Positions 16,415-25,696 are shown, counted from the stretch's first letter. The stretch: DNA of 64,000 nt from Chitinophagaceae bacterium UBA1931 (GCA_002337125.1 DDFJ01000004.1:2762134-2826133), one strand, 5' to 3'. The notes: generated from the sequence alone by a model not told the origin. A program made the numbers and translations.

Positions 16415-18121
16415 ATGTTGAAATACCTTTTTACTTTTTACTTTTCACTTTTTATTTATTTCTTTTCAACGGCACAGGTTTTCCCGGAACATAATTATCC
16501 AACCAATTATTTCCGCTATCCATTGGATATTCCGCTAAAACTCAATGCCAATTTTGGAGAAATGCGTCCCAACCATTTTCACATGGGACTTGATCTCTTT
16601 ACCGAACGAAGAGTGAATCTGCCGGTTTATGTTCCGGCCGATGGATGGATTTCAAAAGTAAAAGTTGATCCTGCTGGTTTCGGCAATGCTATTTATGTCA
16701 GCCATCCCAATGGCTACACCACTTTGTATTGCCACATGAATACATTTCCAACACAGGTGCTGCAGGCAATGAAAGAAGGTCAGTATGAAAAGCAAAGCTG
16801 GAAGGGCGATGTGGAATTTGAAAAAAATCAGTTTCCGGTAAAGAAAGGTCAGTTTCTTGCATACAGCGGTAATACAGGTGCATCTGCAGGTCCGCATGTA
16901 CATTACGAAATAAGAAGGAGTGATGACGATGCCTGTCTGAATCCTTTGCTGTTTTACAAAATATACGATGTAACACCCCCCGACATTACAAGACTTGCCG
17001 TGTACGACCGCAGCAAGAGTACGTATGAGCAAACTCCACGCATTCTTTCATTAACAAAAGCAGCAGGAGCTTACTCAGTTGCAGGCGGATCAATGACAGT
17101 GAATACAGATGTGCTGAGCTTTGCCATTGTTGCAACAGATCGTGTAACAGGTGTTGCGAATAACAATGGAATTTTTGAAGCGGTTGTTTATTTAGATGAA
17201 ACGCCCATCAGCGGATTTCAGATTGACGGATTCGATTATATACAAACGAGGTATGAAAATGCACATATCGATTACCGCATCAGGTCGAACGGCGGTTCTT
17301 TCTTCCAGCATTTAACTCCGTTACCCGGCGACAGGTTGCCCATCTACTATAAAAAAGGAGATGGCTTGATTCATTTAAATGATACTGCCACGCATGAAAT
17401 AAAAATTGTGGTGAAGGATGCCAACAGTAATGCCTCTGTTCTTCATTTCAATATCAAACGAACAGCAACAGTACCTGCAGCAATCAATATGCAGAAAGAC
17501 AGCAGGTATATGCTTCCCGGGCAAATCAATGTGTTTGAGCGGGAAGATGTGCAGATGGTGAGTACTGAAAAAAGTTTTTATGATGCGTTTCGTTTTGTGT
17601 ACAACTACAAAACAAGTGCAACAGCATATTCCAATGTGCATGTAATGCATACAGCACTTATTCCTGTTCAGGATTCAATGGTGTTCCGTATTAAACCAAA
17701 CAAAGAAATTCCGGCAACTGCACGTAACCGTGTGGTGATGATCAAAACTGCAAAAGGAAAAACAATTGTTGAACGGGCAACATTGGTGAAAGGTTGGTAC
17801 GAAGCTAAGTTCAGGGAGTTTGGTGAGTTTTGGCTTGAAGTGGATGAAGTGCCTCCAACCATTGCTGTTGCAGGTGTTGCTGACGGAGGAACAGTTGCTG
17901 CAGGCACATCCATTACCTGTACTGTGAATGATAATAAAAAAGCAATTCACAGCTTCAGGGCAGAGTTAGATGGCGACTGGTTAATGTTTGCAGGGCTTGG
18001 CCCGGTTTACCGTTACAGCGTTGATGAGCATTGTGCTCCCGGCGAACATGAATTGCGTTTGGTTGCTGAAGATGAAGCAGGAAACACAACAGAAAGAATC
18101 ATACGGTTTACAAGAAAATAA
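16415..18121 (+). CDS. Secreted M23-family metallopeptidase
   Basis: This 568-residue protein has an aromatic-rich signal peptide (about residues 1-21, ending FFSTAQ) and an N-terminal LytM/M23 domain. The zinc-binding blocks are HFHMGLDL near residue 53 and GPHVHYE near residue 160, with YCHMN between them. The remaining 400 residues look like beta-sandwich modules: EVDEVPPTIAVAG begins an Ig-like domain near residue 475. M23 enzymes cut peptide crosslinks in peptidoglycan, so the location is the periplasm or cell surface. The signal-peptide region is encoded by a striking pyrimidine tract of repeated CTTTTTA-like units. The gene is divergent from carB. Confidence 0.88.
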   Translation: MLKYLFTFYFSLFIYFFSTAQVFPEHNYPTNYFRYPLDIPLKLNANFGEMRPNHFHMGLDLFTERRVNLPVYVPADGWISKVKVDPAGFGNAIYVSHPNGYTTLYCHMNTFPTQVLQAMKEGQYEKQSWKGDVEFEKNQFPVKKGQFLAYSGNTGASAGPHVHYEIRRSDDDACLNPLLFYKIYDVTPPDITRLAVYDRSKSTYEQTPRILSLTKAAGAYSVAGGSMTVNTDVLSFAIVATDRVTGVANNNGIFEAVVYLDETPISGFQIDGFDYIQTRYENAHIDYRIRSNGGSFFQHLTPLPGDRLPIYYKKGDGLIHLNDTATHEIKIVVKDANSNASVLHFNIKRTATVPAAINMQKDSRYMLPGQINVFEREDVQMVSTEKSFYDAFRFVYNYKTSATAYSNVHVMHTALIPVQDSMVFRIKPNKEIPATARNRVVMIKTAKGKTIVERATLVKGWYEAKFREFGEFWLEVDEVPPTIAVAGVADGGTVAAGTSITCTVNDNKKAIHSFRAELDGDWLMFAGLGPVYRYSVDEHCAPGEHELRLVAEDEAGNTTERIIRFTRK

Positions 18122-18174
18122 TTTTCAATAAAAATAAAATGCAGGTCGCTTCAGGCGTTCTGATTTCTAAATAT

Positions 18175-18678
18175 ATGGCAACGAAAAAACAACCCTTTAA
18201 AAACTACGTAACCAAATTAAAGGTGGGCGATAAAGCCCCGGCATTTAAAGGCATTGACCAGGATGGTAAAAAAATCTCAACGGCCGAATTCAAGGGTAAG
18301 AAGATGATACTTTATTTCTACCCACACGATTTAACTGCAAGCTGTACAATACAGGCCTGCAACCTGCGTGATAATTATACAGCATTAAAAAAAATGGGAT
18401 TTGAAATTATTGGTGTAAGTGAAGATGCGGTTGATAAGCACAAAAAATTTGAAACAAAAAATAATCTGCCTTTCCGTTTAATTGCTGATGAAAAGCATGA
18501 AGTGATTAATGCTTATGATGTGTGGGGTAAAAAACAGTTTATGGGAAAGATATTTGACGGATTGGTACGTACCACTTTTATCATCAGTGAAAAAGGAATT
18601 ATTGAGCACATCATTCTTCGTCCCAATACAAAAAATCACACAGCACAAATATTGGAACTGCTGAATACAGAAAAATAA
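18175..18678 (+). CDS. bcp: Thioredoxin-dependent peroxiredoxin (Bcp/PrxQ type)
   Basis: This thiol peroxidase of about 167 residues reduces hydrogen peroxide and organic peroxides in the cytoplasm. The block YFYPHDLTASCTIQACNLRD carries the peroxidatic Cys57 and the resolving Cys62 five residues later, the PrxQ arrangement. LKVGDKAPAFKGIDQDG is the usual N-terminal block. The usual PGCT reads ASCT here, a mild variation. I prefer the ATG at 18175; an upstream in-frame ATG at 18139 would add 12 residues that do not resemble the family. It follows the M23 gene by about 50 bases. Confidence 0.88.
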   Translation: MATKKQPFKNYVTKLKVGDKAPAFKGIDQDGKKISTAEFKGKKMILYFYPHDLTASCTIQACNLRDNYTALKKMGFEIIGVSEDAVDKHKKFETKNNLPFRLIADEKHEVINAYDVWGKKQFMGKIFDGLVRTTFIISEKGIIEHIILRPNTKNHTAQILELLNTEK

Positions 18679-18786
18679 TCAGCAGATTCTTTCTTGTTCA
18701 GACAAGAGAAATTCCAGTTCAGTCTGCATTACTTGTAGAGAAATAGGTAAGTAGGTAGTTTTAATGAAACAATAACTAATCTGAAC

Positions 18787-19182
18787 ATGAAACGAATTTC
18801 AATTTGTGTGGCTGCACTTATTCTTCTGCTGGCATATTCCTGTACAAAAAGTAGTGGACCCGGTAATACAACCGGTGGAGGTACCAACAACGGAGGAGGT
18901 GGTGGTAGTACAACTTATACGCCCAGCTGTACCGGCGCTGCAATTAATTTTACAAGTGATGTTTCGCCTATTTTTCAAACAGTTTGTTCGCAAAGCGGCT
19001 GTCATAACAGCGGCAGTTTGAATGGCCCGGGGCCTTTAACCAATTATGCTCAGATTTCTGCTGCTAAAGTAAATATCCGTGCGGCGATTCTGAGTGGTCT
19101 GATGCCCAAGAATACAACACTCAGCAATGCACAGCGAAACACGATTATTTGCTGGATTGATGCAGGCGCTGCTAATAATTAA
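18787..19182 (+). CDS. Small lipoprotein with a cytochrome-c-like C-x4-CH motif
   Basis: This 131-residue protein has a lipoprotein signal (LLLAYSC, lipid-modified Cys19), a Gly/Thr/Asn-rich spacer, and then a compact domain with FTSDVSPIFQTVCSQSGCHNSG. The Cys67-x4-Cys72-His73 group resembles the haem-binding motif of c-type cytochromes but has four residues between the cysteines rather than two. GLMPKN near Met106 is where an axial methionine would be expected, and CWIDAGA near the end is typical of small cytochrome-like domains. Haem attachment is not certain. No redox partner is adjacent. A hairpin terminator follows. Confidence 0.7.
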   Translation: MKRISICVAALILLLAYSCTKSSGPGNTTGGGTNNGGGGGSTTYTPSCTGAAINFTSDVSPIFQTVCSQSGCHNSGSLNGPGPLTNYAQISAAKVNIRAAILSGLMPKNTTLSNAQRNTIICWIDAGAANN

Positions 19183-19210
19183 CAGATTTTAAGAACACCC
19201 TTTTATAACT

Positions 19211-19242
19211 AAGTGCATCTTTATGGTGCACTTTATTTTTTT
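19211..19242 (+). terminator. Hairpin terminator after the cytochrome-like lipoprotein
   Basis: AAGTGCA (19211-19217) pairs with TGCACTT (19227-19233) and is followed by a T-rich run that reaches the next start codon at 19243. Confidence 0.6.
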
Positions 19243-19527
19243 ATGGACTATCGTATAAAAGAACATTCTTTCCTGGCTTTACTGGCTGCAAAAAAACTGA
19301 AGGTTAAAAAAGTAGCAATGGTTATTGGTAAAACCATTCACCTGCACAATACTTCAACTGAAGATTTTTTAAATAACAAGCGATGGGTTAAACATGAACT
19401 TGCGCATATTGAACAATACAAAAAACATGGCTTGCTGAAATTTCTGTTTCTGTATTTATGGTACAGTATTAAATATGGGTATTACAATAATCCCTTAGAA
19501 GTTGAAGCAAGAAAAGCAGAGGAATAA
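19243..19527 (+). CDS. Small HExxH protein (DUF4157-like)
   Basis: This 94-residue protein has one zinc-metallopeptidase-like motif, KHELAHIEQY, with His51, Glu52 and His55. An aromatic-rich hydrophobic stretch (FLFLYLWYSIKYGYYNNPLEVEAR) follows, in which a downstream Glu could be the third metal ligand. The layout resembles short DUF4157-type proteins. No signal peptide is seen. Activity is unproven. The ATG at 19243 is preferred over an upstream in-frame start that lies in the terminator. It converges on the isocitrate dehydrogenase gene. Confidence 0.6.
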   Translation: MDYRIKEHSFLALLAAKKLKVKKVAMVIGKTIHLHNTSTEDFLNNKRWVKHELAHIEQYKKHGLLKFLFLYLWYSIKYGYYNNPLEVEARKAEE

Positions 19528-19530
19528 AAA

Positions 19531-19574
19531 ACCGGCAGAAGCTGAATGCTGTGCCGGTAGTTGAATATTTTTTT
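19531..19574 (+). terminator. Terminator between the HExxH gene and icd
   Basis: ACCGGCA (19531-19537) pairs with TGCCGGT (19552-19558); the interior AGC/GCT can extend the stem. A run of seven T follows. It closes the plus-strand gene at a convergent junction. Confidence 0.65.
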
Positions 19575-19583
19575 GGATTATTC

Positions 19584-21035
19584 TTATTGTCCCTGTGCTA
19601 AACTAAATGCTTTTTTATCGCCCCATGCATTCAGTAATTCAAGTGAACAGATTTTGAAATTACCACTCATGCTCACATACAATCCTATTATATCTTGTTG
19701 GTTGAGTGGATAATTGTCGATGGTTTCAAAACGCACATTATACTGGTTCACAAGATTGGTATAAACAGAACCTGTTGGCCAAACCTGTGTACCACGGTTG
19801 CTGATATTTACAAGATTGAATTTAACACCTGCATGGCGCTTACATTTTTCAGCAATTTCATTTGGTTGCTCATCACTTTCAATAAATAAATCAACACCAA
19901 CAATGACTTCATCTTCACTTTCTGTTGAAACCATCATTGAGTTTAATTCAAGTTTCAGCGGAGTAGGAGTGCCCGGTTTGTTGGGAATAATTTCTTTAGC
20001 ACCTTGTTTGGGTTGTTTGCCAAAATTGCCAATAATAGCTTCAGCAAACTGCGTTGTATTTACAGATGGAGTTGATTTGTCGCCAAAGTCACCGGTATGA
20101 ATTCCGTTTTCCAGTGTGTAGAGTAAAGCGTTTTCAATAACTGCCGCATTTTCCGTTAAACCAACATGACGAAGCATGGCAATTCCGCTTAGCAACAACG
20201 CAGTAGGGTTGGCAATATTTTTACCTGCAATATCAGGAGCTGTTCCGTGTACGGCTTCAAAAATGGAAATATGATCGCCTATGTTTGCACTTGGGGCAAA
20301 TCCTAATCCACCAACCAAACCAGCACAAAGATCACTTACAATATCACCCTGCAGATTGGTTAACACCACCACATCAAATGTGTCGGGTCTTGTAACCAGT
20401 TTCATGCAAAGATCATCTACAATAATATCATCCGCTTTCAGTTCAGGGTATTCCTTCGCCACTTCATAAAAACATTCAAGAAACAAACCATCCGTAATCT
20501 TCATGATGTTTGCTTTATGGCCACAGGTAATGCGTCTTGCATTTTTTTGTTTGGCCATTTCAAATGCATAACGGATAACCTGCATACTACCGGGGCGGGT
20601 AATAAAGCGGCGGCTCAACGCCACATCATGTGTAAGCATGTGTTCAATACCACCATAAGTATCTTCAATGTTCTCACGAACAACAGTAACATCTATCGGA
20701 ATACCAGCTTTGCTGAAAACCGTATCTACACCATGTAATGTTTGAAAAGCTCTTTTATTAGCGTAAGTGTTCCAGGTTTTGCGTGCAGTAACGTTGATAC
20801 TTTTTACACCCTTGCCTTTGGGCGTTTCCATTGGTCCTTTAAAAAGCAGTCCCAGTTCTTCAATGCTTTGTTTTGCTTCGGGTGTCATTCCGTTGTTGAA
20901 GCCCTTGTCAAAAACCCATTTACCCATTTCCACCATTTCATATTCAAGCGGAACACGATTAGCGTTAAAAATGCTTAATACTGCATCCATTATTTCCGGG
21001 CCAATACCATCGCCTTTTGCTACTGCTATTTTCAT
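19584..21035 (-). CDS. icd: NADP-dependent isocitrate dehydrogenase
   Basis: This 483-residue enzyme of the isocitrate/isopropylmalate dehydrogenase family oxidatively decarboxylates isocitrate to 2-oxoglutarate in the TCA cycle. It starts MKIAVAKGDGIGPEIMDAV. The substrate block RENIEDTYGGIEHM, the metal-binding aspartates in VDDLCMKLV and NLQGDIVSDLCAGL, and the cofactor block FEAVHGTAPDIAGKNIANPTA are present. It is longer than E. coli Icd because of a C-terminal extension of about 130 residues, as in the Thermus-type enzyme. A TACCTTTG box lies just upstream of the start. Confidence 0.92.
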   Translation of the reverse strand: MKIAVAKGDGIGPEIMDAVLSIFNANRVPLEYEMVEMGKWVFDKGFNNGMTPEAKQSIEELGLLFKGPMETPKGKGVKSINVTARKTWNTYANKRAFQTLHGVDTVFSKAGIPIDVTVVRENIEDTYGGIEHMLTHDVALSRRFITRPGSMQVIRYAFEMAKQKNARRITCGHKANIMKITDGLFLECFYEVAKEYPELKADDIIVDDLCMKLVTRPDTFDVVVLTNLQGDIVSDLCAGLVGGLGFAPSANIGDHISIFEAVHGTAPDIAGKNIANPTALLLSGIAMLRHVGLTENAAVIENALLYTLENGIHTGDFGDKSTPSVNTTQFAEAIIGNFGKQPKQGAKEIIPNKPGTPTPLKLELNSMMVSTESEDEVIVGVDLFIESDEQPNEIAEKCKRHAGVKFNLVNISNRGTQVWPTGSVYTNLVNQYNVRFETIDNYPLNQQDIIGLYVSMSGNFKICSLELLNAWGDKKAFSLAQGQ

Positions 21036-21061
21036 TGTTGATTACTGTTTTAAGTGTGCGG

Positions 21062-21069
21062 CAAAGGTA
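21062..21069 (-). promoter_or_regulatory. TAnnTTTG promoter box before icd
   Basis: TACCTTTG on the minus strand, 26 bases before the icd ATG. No TTTG occurs at the usual upstream spacing. Confidence 0.45.
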
Positions 21070-21120
21070 ACATTCGTGAGTTATTGATAAAAGGCCGATT
21101 TGCTAATCAAGTATATTTTT

Positions 21121-21894
21121 TTAGAGTATCCATTCTACATCACCAAAGTCAAACAACTCTTTTGTTTCGTAACCTGTTACAAGTTGCCCGTGAATGTTTA
21201 CTTCGTTGATCTGTGTTTCAAAATTGCGGCTGCCCTTTTTTAAACGAACCGTTTCGTTTCGCTTATACAAATGCCGGTTATATTCCTCGAGAAGATTGCC
21301 GAAACCATTTTTTTTCAGACCTGCTAACGCATTCATTAAATCGTCATATATGAGTTGTGCCAGTTCTTTTACATCCGTTGTTTTGCCGGTTATTTGTTTA
21401 ACGGAGACCGGGTTAGGCAGGTTTTCAAAAACTGATTGATTTACATTAATGCCAATACCAACGATGGCCCATTGCCATTGTGTGCCTCTTATCACATTTT
21501 CAATAAGTATTCCCCCTGTCTTTCTGTCACGCCAGTAAAGATCGTTGGCCCATTTTATTTTTGTTTCATCACCTGTTAGGCTGCTCAATGAATTTCGTAC
21601 CGAAACGGCTGTTGTTGCAAGCAGCTGAAAGCTCTGGGCGGGCAGCAGGAAAGAGGGTTGCACTATTATTGAAAAGCTTAGGTTGGCTCCGGCTTCGGTT
21701 GCCCAGCTTTTACCCCGTTGGCCCTTGCCTTTGGTTTGGTGATGTGCAAACACAACTGTGCCATGTTGTGCCACTCCTGCATGTATCAGCCCCATGGCAT
21801 AGTTGTTGGTGCTGTCTACACTGTCCAGTTCAATCCAGCGGTTATTTGATTTTTTAGAGAGCAAGGTTGATGAAGATTGTTTAATTTTGGACAA
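21121..21894 (-). CDS. birA: Biotin--[acetyl-CoA carboxylase] ligase, monofunctional BirA
   Basis: BirA activates biotin with ATP and attaches it to carboxylase carrier proteins. The 257-residue product shows the biotinyl-AMP loop TKGKGQRGKSWAT (about residues 54-66), the catalytic KWANDLYW (about 109) and GGILIENV/GIGINVNQ. It lacks the N-terminal helix-turn-helix of E. coli BirA, so it should not act as a repressor. The C-terminal SH3-like domain is present. The first ATG in frame would remove conserved residues, so a TTG at 21894 is the likely start. It is divergent from rsfS. Confidence 0.88.
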   Translation of the reverse strand: MSKIKQSSSTLLSKKSNNRWIELDSVDSTNNYAMGLIHAGVAQHGTVVFAHHQTKGKGQRGKSWATEAGANLSFSIIVQPSFLLPAQSFQLLATTAVSVRNSLSSLTGDETKIKWANDLYWRDRKTGGILIENVIRGTQWQWAIVGIGINVNQSVFENLPNPVSVKQITGKTTDVKELAQLIYDDLMNALAGLKKNGFGNLLEEYNRHLYKRNETVRLKKGSRNFETQINEVNIHGQLVTGYETKELFDFGDVEWIL

Positions 21895-21967
21895 ATTAAA
21901 AAAAGTAAAACGCTTTGACCGTTCGTCATTGCAAAAAAACAGATTTATTCATTAAACAAGCAAGCGA

Positions 21968-22375
21968 TTGAGTACATTATCTCTGTTAACTTCCCGAGGC
22001 AAAGAAGCAAAGGCTATTTCCCGCATTAACCGTAACAGTAAGTTATTTAAAGCTATCCTGAATGCAATTCAGGAGAAAAAGGGCGAAAATATCATAAGTC
22101 TTGATTTACGAAAGATACCTGAAGCGGTAGCCGATTTTTTTATTATTTGTGAAGGTTCCAGTACAACACAGGTTAGAGCAATAGCCGATAATGTTGAAGT
22201 AAAAGTAAGGGAGATATGTGGTGAAGCGCCCTACCGGCATGAGGGAATGAGTGCTCTTCAGTGGGTGTTGGTTGATTATGTAAACGTAGTTGTACATATC
22301 TTTCATCCTGAAACAAGGAAGTTTTACCGACTTGAAGAAATGTGGAGCGATGCAGTAAGTGCCGATCATGAATAA
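21968..22375 (+). CDS. rsfS: Ribosome silencing factor RsfS
   Basis: RsfS binds ribosomal protein uL14 on the 50S subunit and blocks subunit joining when nutrients are short. The 135-residue protein has the family core: ISLDLRKIPEAVADFFIICEGSSTTQVRAIADNV, then EGMSALQWVLVDYVNVVVHIFHPETRKFYRLEEMW. The start is a TTG at 21968, and no in-frame ATG precedes the core. The gene is about 100 bases upstream of ftsH, in the same direction; the rsfS-ftsH pairing is often seen in Bacteroidota. Confidence 0.88.
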   Translation: MSTLSLLTSRGKEAKAISRINRNSKLFKAILNAIQEKKGENIISLDLRKIPEAVADFFIICEGSSTTQVRAIADNVEVKVREICGEAPYRHEGMSALQWVLVDYVNVVVHIFHPETRKFYRLEEMWSDAVSADHE

Positions 22376-22480
22376 TGTTTAACTGTTAAGGTTTCAGCCG
22401 AAATTTTAACGAACCTCTTTGAAACATTTGACCACTAATTTGTAATACTATCAAAAACCTGTAAACAGGTACAAAAAAAG

Positions 22481-24529
22481 ATGAGTTTGAATCAAGGAAA
22501 TATGCCTGAAAACAGCGGCGACAAAAAAGATCCCCGCAAGACATTCCGCTTTAATATATACTGGTTATATGCACTTATTGCTATTGTATTGATCGGTTTC
22601 AATTTGTTCAGGGGTTTTGCTCCCGATACAGTAAGCACTTCACGTGAAGTGTTTATGGACAGCTTGCTGAGAAAAGGATATGTCAAAAGTTATCTCGTAA
22701 TTAAAAACAAAGGTGTTGTTCGTGTTACACTTAAGGATGAAGCTGTAAACGATCCGTTTGTAAAAAAACTGATTGCTTCTGAAACAAAAACAACAAAGGC
22801 TGATACGAAAAAGACACCGGTTTTTGAATTCTCAATTCCGGATGTTCGCAATTTCGATGAGCAGATGCAGGATTTCTTTAAAAATAATCCCAGCATTGTT
22901 CGTCCCGATTCTGATGCGAAAGATGAAGAAAACTGGCTTGGCCCGTTTGTAAGTTTATTACTTCCCATTCTTGTACTGGTTGGATTATGGATATTGCTGA
23001 TGCGTAAAATGAACAGCGGCGGTGGTTCTGGCCCTGGCGGTGGCGGTATTTTCAATATCGGAAAATCAAGAGCACAACTGTTTGAAAAAGGAACGAAGGT
23101 GAATGTTACATTCCAGGATGTGGCAGGTTTGGATGAAGCTAAAGTGGAAGTAATGGAAATTGTTGATTTCCTGAAACAACCCAAAAAATATACAGCACTT
23201 GGTGGTAAAATTCCAAAAGGTGCGCTGCTCGTAGGCCCTCCAGGTACCGGTAAAACATTGCTGGCAAAAGCAATGGCTGGTGAAGCACAGGTGCCATTCT
23301 TCAGCATCAGTGGATCTGATTTCGTGGAATTGTTTGTGGGTGTGGGTGCAAGCCGTGTAAGAGATTTATTTAAGCAGGCAAGAGAAAAAGCTCCTTGTAT
23401 TATTTTCATTGATGAGATTGATGCGATTGGTCGTGCACGTGGAAGAAATGCAATTGTAAGTAATGATGAACGTGAAAACACATTGAACCAGTTACTGGTT
23501 GAAATGGATGGTTTTGGTGGCGATACCGGTATCATCATCCTTGCTGCAACCAACCGACCTGATGTATTGGATTCAGCGTTGTTACGTCCGGGTCGTTTCG
23601 ATCGCCAGATTTCAATTGATCGTCCTGATGTAAAAGGTCGTGAACAGATTTTCAAAGTGCACCTGAAACCAATTAAAGTTTCTGAAACACTTGATGTACA
23701 TAAACTGGCTGAACAAACTCCGGGCTTTGCCGGTGCTGATATTGCCAACGTTTGTAACGAAGCTGCATTGATTGCTGCAAGAAAAGGAAAGGCTGCTGTT
23801 GATATGAGCGATTTCCAGGATGCAATTGATCGTGTAATTGGCGGTTTGGAAAAGAAAAACAAACTCATCAGCCCAGAAGAAAAAGAAATCATTGCTTACC
23901 ACGAAGCTGGTCACGCAATTTGCGGATGGTTCCTTGAGCATGCTTACCCACTGCTGAAAGTTACCATTGTTCCGAGAGGAACTGCTGCATTGGGTTATGC
24001 GCAATACACACCAAAAGAACAGTATCTCTATAACACAGAGCAATTGAATGATCAGATTTGTATGACACTTGGTGGCCGTGCAAGTGAAGATATTTTCTTT
24101 GGTAAAATTTCAACCGGCGCAAGTAACGATCTTCAGCAGATTACAAGAATTGCTTACTCCATGATTACTGTTTATGGTATGAATGATAAGCTGGGTAACA
24201 TCAGCTATTATGATCCTACACAGGAACAGACTTTCACAAAGCCATACAGTGAGCAAACAGCTGAAATGATCGATAACGAAGTACGTAAGCTGATTGATGA
24301 AGCTTACATGCGCACCAAAGCTTTATTGACTGAAAAGAAAGAAGAAGTGGAAAAACTGGCAAAGGCTTTACTTGAAAAAGAAGTATTGTTCCAGAGCGAT
24401 GTGGAAACGTTGATTGGTAAGCGTCCGTTTGAACACAAAAAATTGCTGGATGAAGTTGAAAACGAACTTCCTCATCATGCACATCCCGCAAGTGAAATCA
24501 CCAACAATCCTCAAATTGATAAAATCTGA
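22481..24529 (+). CDS. ftsH: ATP-dependent zinc metalloprotease FtsH
   Basis: FtsH is a membrane-anchored AAA+ protease that extracts and degrades membrane and regulatory proteins. The 682-residue protein has a membrane helix at about 27-43, a periplasmic domain, a second helix at about 154-174, a glycine-rich linker, Walker A GPPGTGKT (252-259), Walker B IIFIDEIDA, second region of homology GRFDR (371-375) and zinc site HEAGH (474-478). All catalytic residues are intact. The ATG at 22481 gives a natural N-terminus. The LUD-domain gene starts two bases after its stop. Confidence 0.96.
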   Translation: MSLNQGNMPENSGDKKDPRKTFRFNIYWLYALIAIVLIGFNLFRGFAPDTVSTSREVFMDSLLRKGYVKSYLVIKNKGVVRVTLKDEAVNDPFVKKLIASETKTTKADTKKTPVFEFSIPDVRNFDEQMQDFFKNNPSIVRPDSDAKDEENWLGPFVSLLLPILVLVGLWILLMRKMNSGGGSGPGGGGIFNIGKSRAQLFEKGTKVNVTFQDVAGLDEAKVEVMEIVDFLKQPKKYTALGGKIPKGALLVGPPGTGKTLLAKAMAGEAQVPFFSISGSDFVELFVGVGASRVRDLFKQAREKAPCIIFIDEIDAIGRARGRNAIVSNDERENTLNQLLVEMDGFGGDTGIIILAATNRPDVLDSALLRPGRFDRQISIDRPDVKGREQIFKVHLKPIKVSETLDVHKLAEQTPGFAGADIANVCNEAALIAARKGKAAVDMSDFQDAIDRVIGGLEKKNKLISPEEKEIIAYHEAGHAICGWFLEHAYPLLKVTIVPRGTAALGYAQYTPKEQYLYNTEQLNDQICMTLGGRASEDIFFGKISTGASNDLQQITRIAYSMITVYGMNDKLGNISYYDPTQEQTFTKPYSEQTAEMIDNEVRKLIDEAYMRTKALLTEKKEEVEKLAKALLEKEVLFQSDVETLIGKRPFEHKKLLDEVENELPHHAHPASEITNNPQIDKI

Positions 24530-24531
24530 GT

Positions 24532-25173
24532 ATGACTGTTTCTCCTTCAAAAGAAAACATTCTTAAAAAAATAAGACAGGCACTGAGTCATCCGGTGCCT
24601 GTTCCTTTTCCCAACAGCGAAGGAAACAACAGTGTTTTTCAACCTCCGGTTGATGATATGGCTGTACAGTTTGCACAGGAGTTTACCAAACTGCAGGGCA
24701 AGTTTGTGTTTTGTGCCGATGAAGATGATTTGTCGCAGCAGTTACTTGAATTAGCTGCAACAAGGAACTGGACTAAGATTGTTTGCCGTGAGGAAAAATT
24801 GCAAACTGCGTTACAGCAACATAAATTTCCTGTAACATTTTATGATCAGCTGGCTGATTGTGATGTAAGCATTACAACCTGCGAATCATTGGTTAGCCGC
24901 ACAGGAACAATGGTGTTAAGTACTGCCAATGAAAGCGGCCGCACAACAAGTGTATATGCACCTGTGCATATTTGCGTTGCATACACAAGTCAGTTGGTGT
25001 ACGATCTTAAAGATGCGTTACAGCAACTCAAAGAAAAATACAGTGGTCAACTTCCTTCCTTCATCACTTTTGCAACTGGTCCAAGCCGCACAGCCGATAT
25101 TGAAAAAACATTGGTGGTAGGTGTTCACGGTCCAAAAGAAGTGTTTGTTTTCCTGGTGGAAGAAACGAACTGA
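24532..25173 (+). CDS. LUD-domain protein (LutC-like)
   Basis: This 213-residue protein carries the LUD domain found in LutC and in part of LutB. The C-terminal blocks CESLVSRTGTMVLS, YAPVHICVAYTSQLVYD and TGPSRTADIEKTLVVGVHGPKEVFVFLVE are characteristic. It may be the LutC partner of the lutB at the start of the window, yet it is located directly behind ftsH with two bases between them, so it is probably read through from ftsH. Its role in lactate oxidation is inferred from family only. Confidence 0.8.
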   Translation: MTVSPSKENILKKIRQALSHPVPVPFPNSEGNNSVFQPPVDDMAVQFAQEFTKLQGKFVFCADEDDLSQQLLELAATRNWTKIVCREEKLQTALQQHKFPVTFYDQLADCDVSITTCESLVSRTGTMVLSTANESGRTTSVYAPVHICVAYTSQLVYDLKDALQQLKEKYSGQLPSFITFATGPSRTADIEKTLVVGVHGPKEVFVFLVEETN

Positions 25174-25247
25174 CAGCTTCTCTTACCGGAATAATTTTAA
25201 CGTTAATATTCTTTTTTTCTCTGTTACCTGCAGTGTAACTTTAATCT

Positions 25248-25676
25248 ATGAACAGTTCACCACAATTCCTGTTTGTTTACGGTAGCTTGCGGAAAAATTT
25301 TCCGGGAACCGCATTTCATTACATCACTCCATATTTTTCTTTTGAAGGCGATGCAAAAGTGAAAGGTAATTTGTATGATCTGGGCGAATATCCTGCAGCC
25401 ATTCCAACAACAGAAGATCATTTTATTATTGGTGAATTATACAGGGCAAACTCTGGTGAAGAATTTAACTGGGCCATCAGTCAGCTGGATGATTATGAAG
25501 GCGTGTACCCTGAAGAAGGTGAAGAGCAATTGTATTACCGTGAACTGACAACAGTTTATGCGAATAATCAGGAATATACAGCCTGGATATACTGGTACCG
25601 GAAAGATTTAACCGGAATGCCACGTGTTGAAAGTGGTGATGTGCTGGAGTATGCACGCAGAAAAAATCATTTATAG
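25248..25676 (+). CDS. Gamma-glutamylcyclotransferase/AIG2-like family protein
   Basis: This 142-residue protein has the family start QFLFVYGSLRKNF, which forms the substrate loop, and an acidic stretch QLDDYEGVYPEE containing the candidate catalytic glutamate, followed by YTAWIYWYRKDL. Members act on gamma-glutamyl peptides or gamma-glutamylamines; the precise substrate cannot be read. It is a free-standing gene between the LUD gene and the LpxH-like gene, with about 30 bases to the latter. Confidence 0.8.
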   Translation: MNSSPQFLFVYGSLRKNFPGTAFHYITPYFSFEGDAKVKGNLYDLGEYPAAIPTTEDHFIIGELYRANSGEEFNWAISQLDDYEGVYPEEGEEQLYYRELTTVYANNQEYTAWIYWYRKDLTGMPRVESGDVLEYARRKNHL

Positions 25677-25696
25677 TTCAGCTCTGTTTCCTTCTT

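Noticed and set aside
22690..23892. A 400-codon open frame on the minus strand opposite ftsH
   Set aside because: It is the complementary shadow of the strongly conserved ftsH coding sequence; its translation is Ser/Ile/Pro-rich with no recognisable domain.
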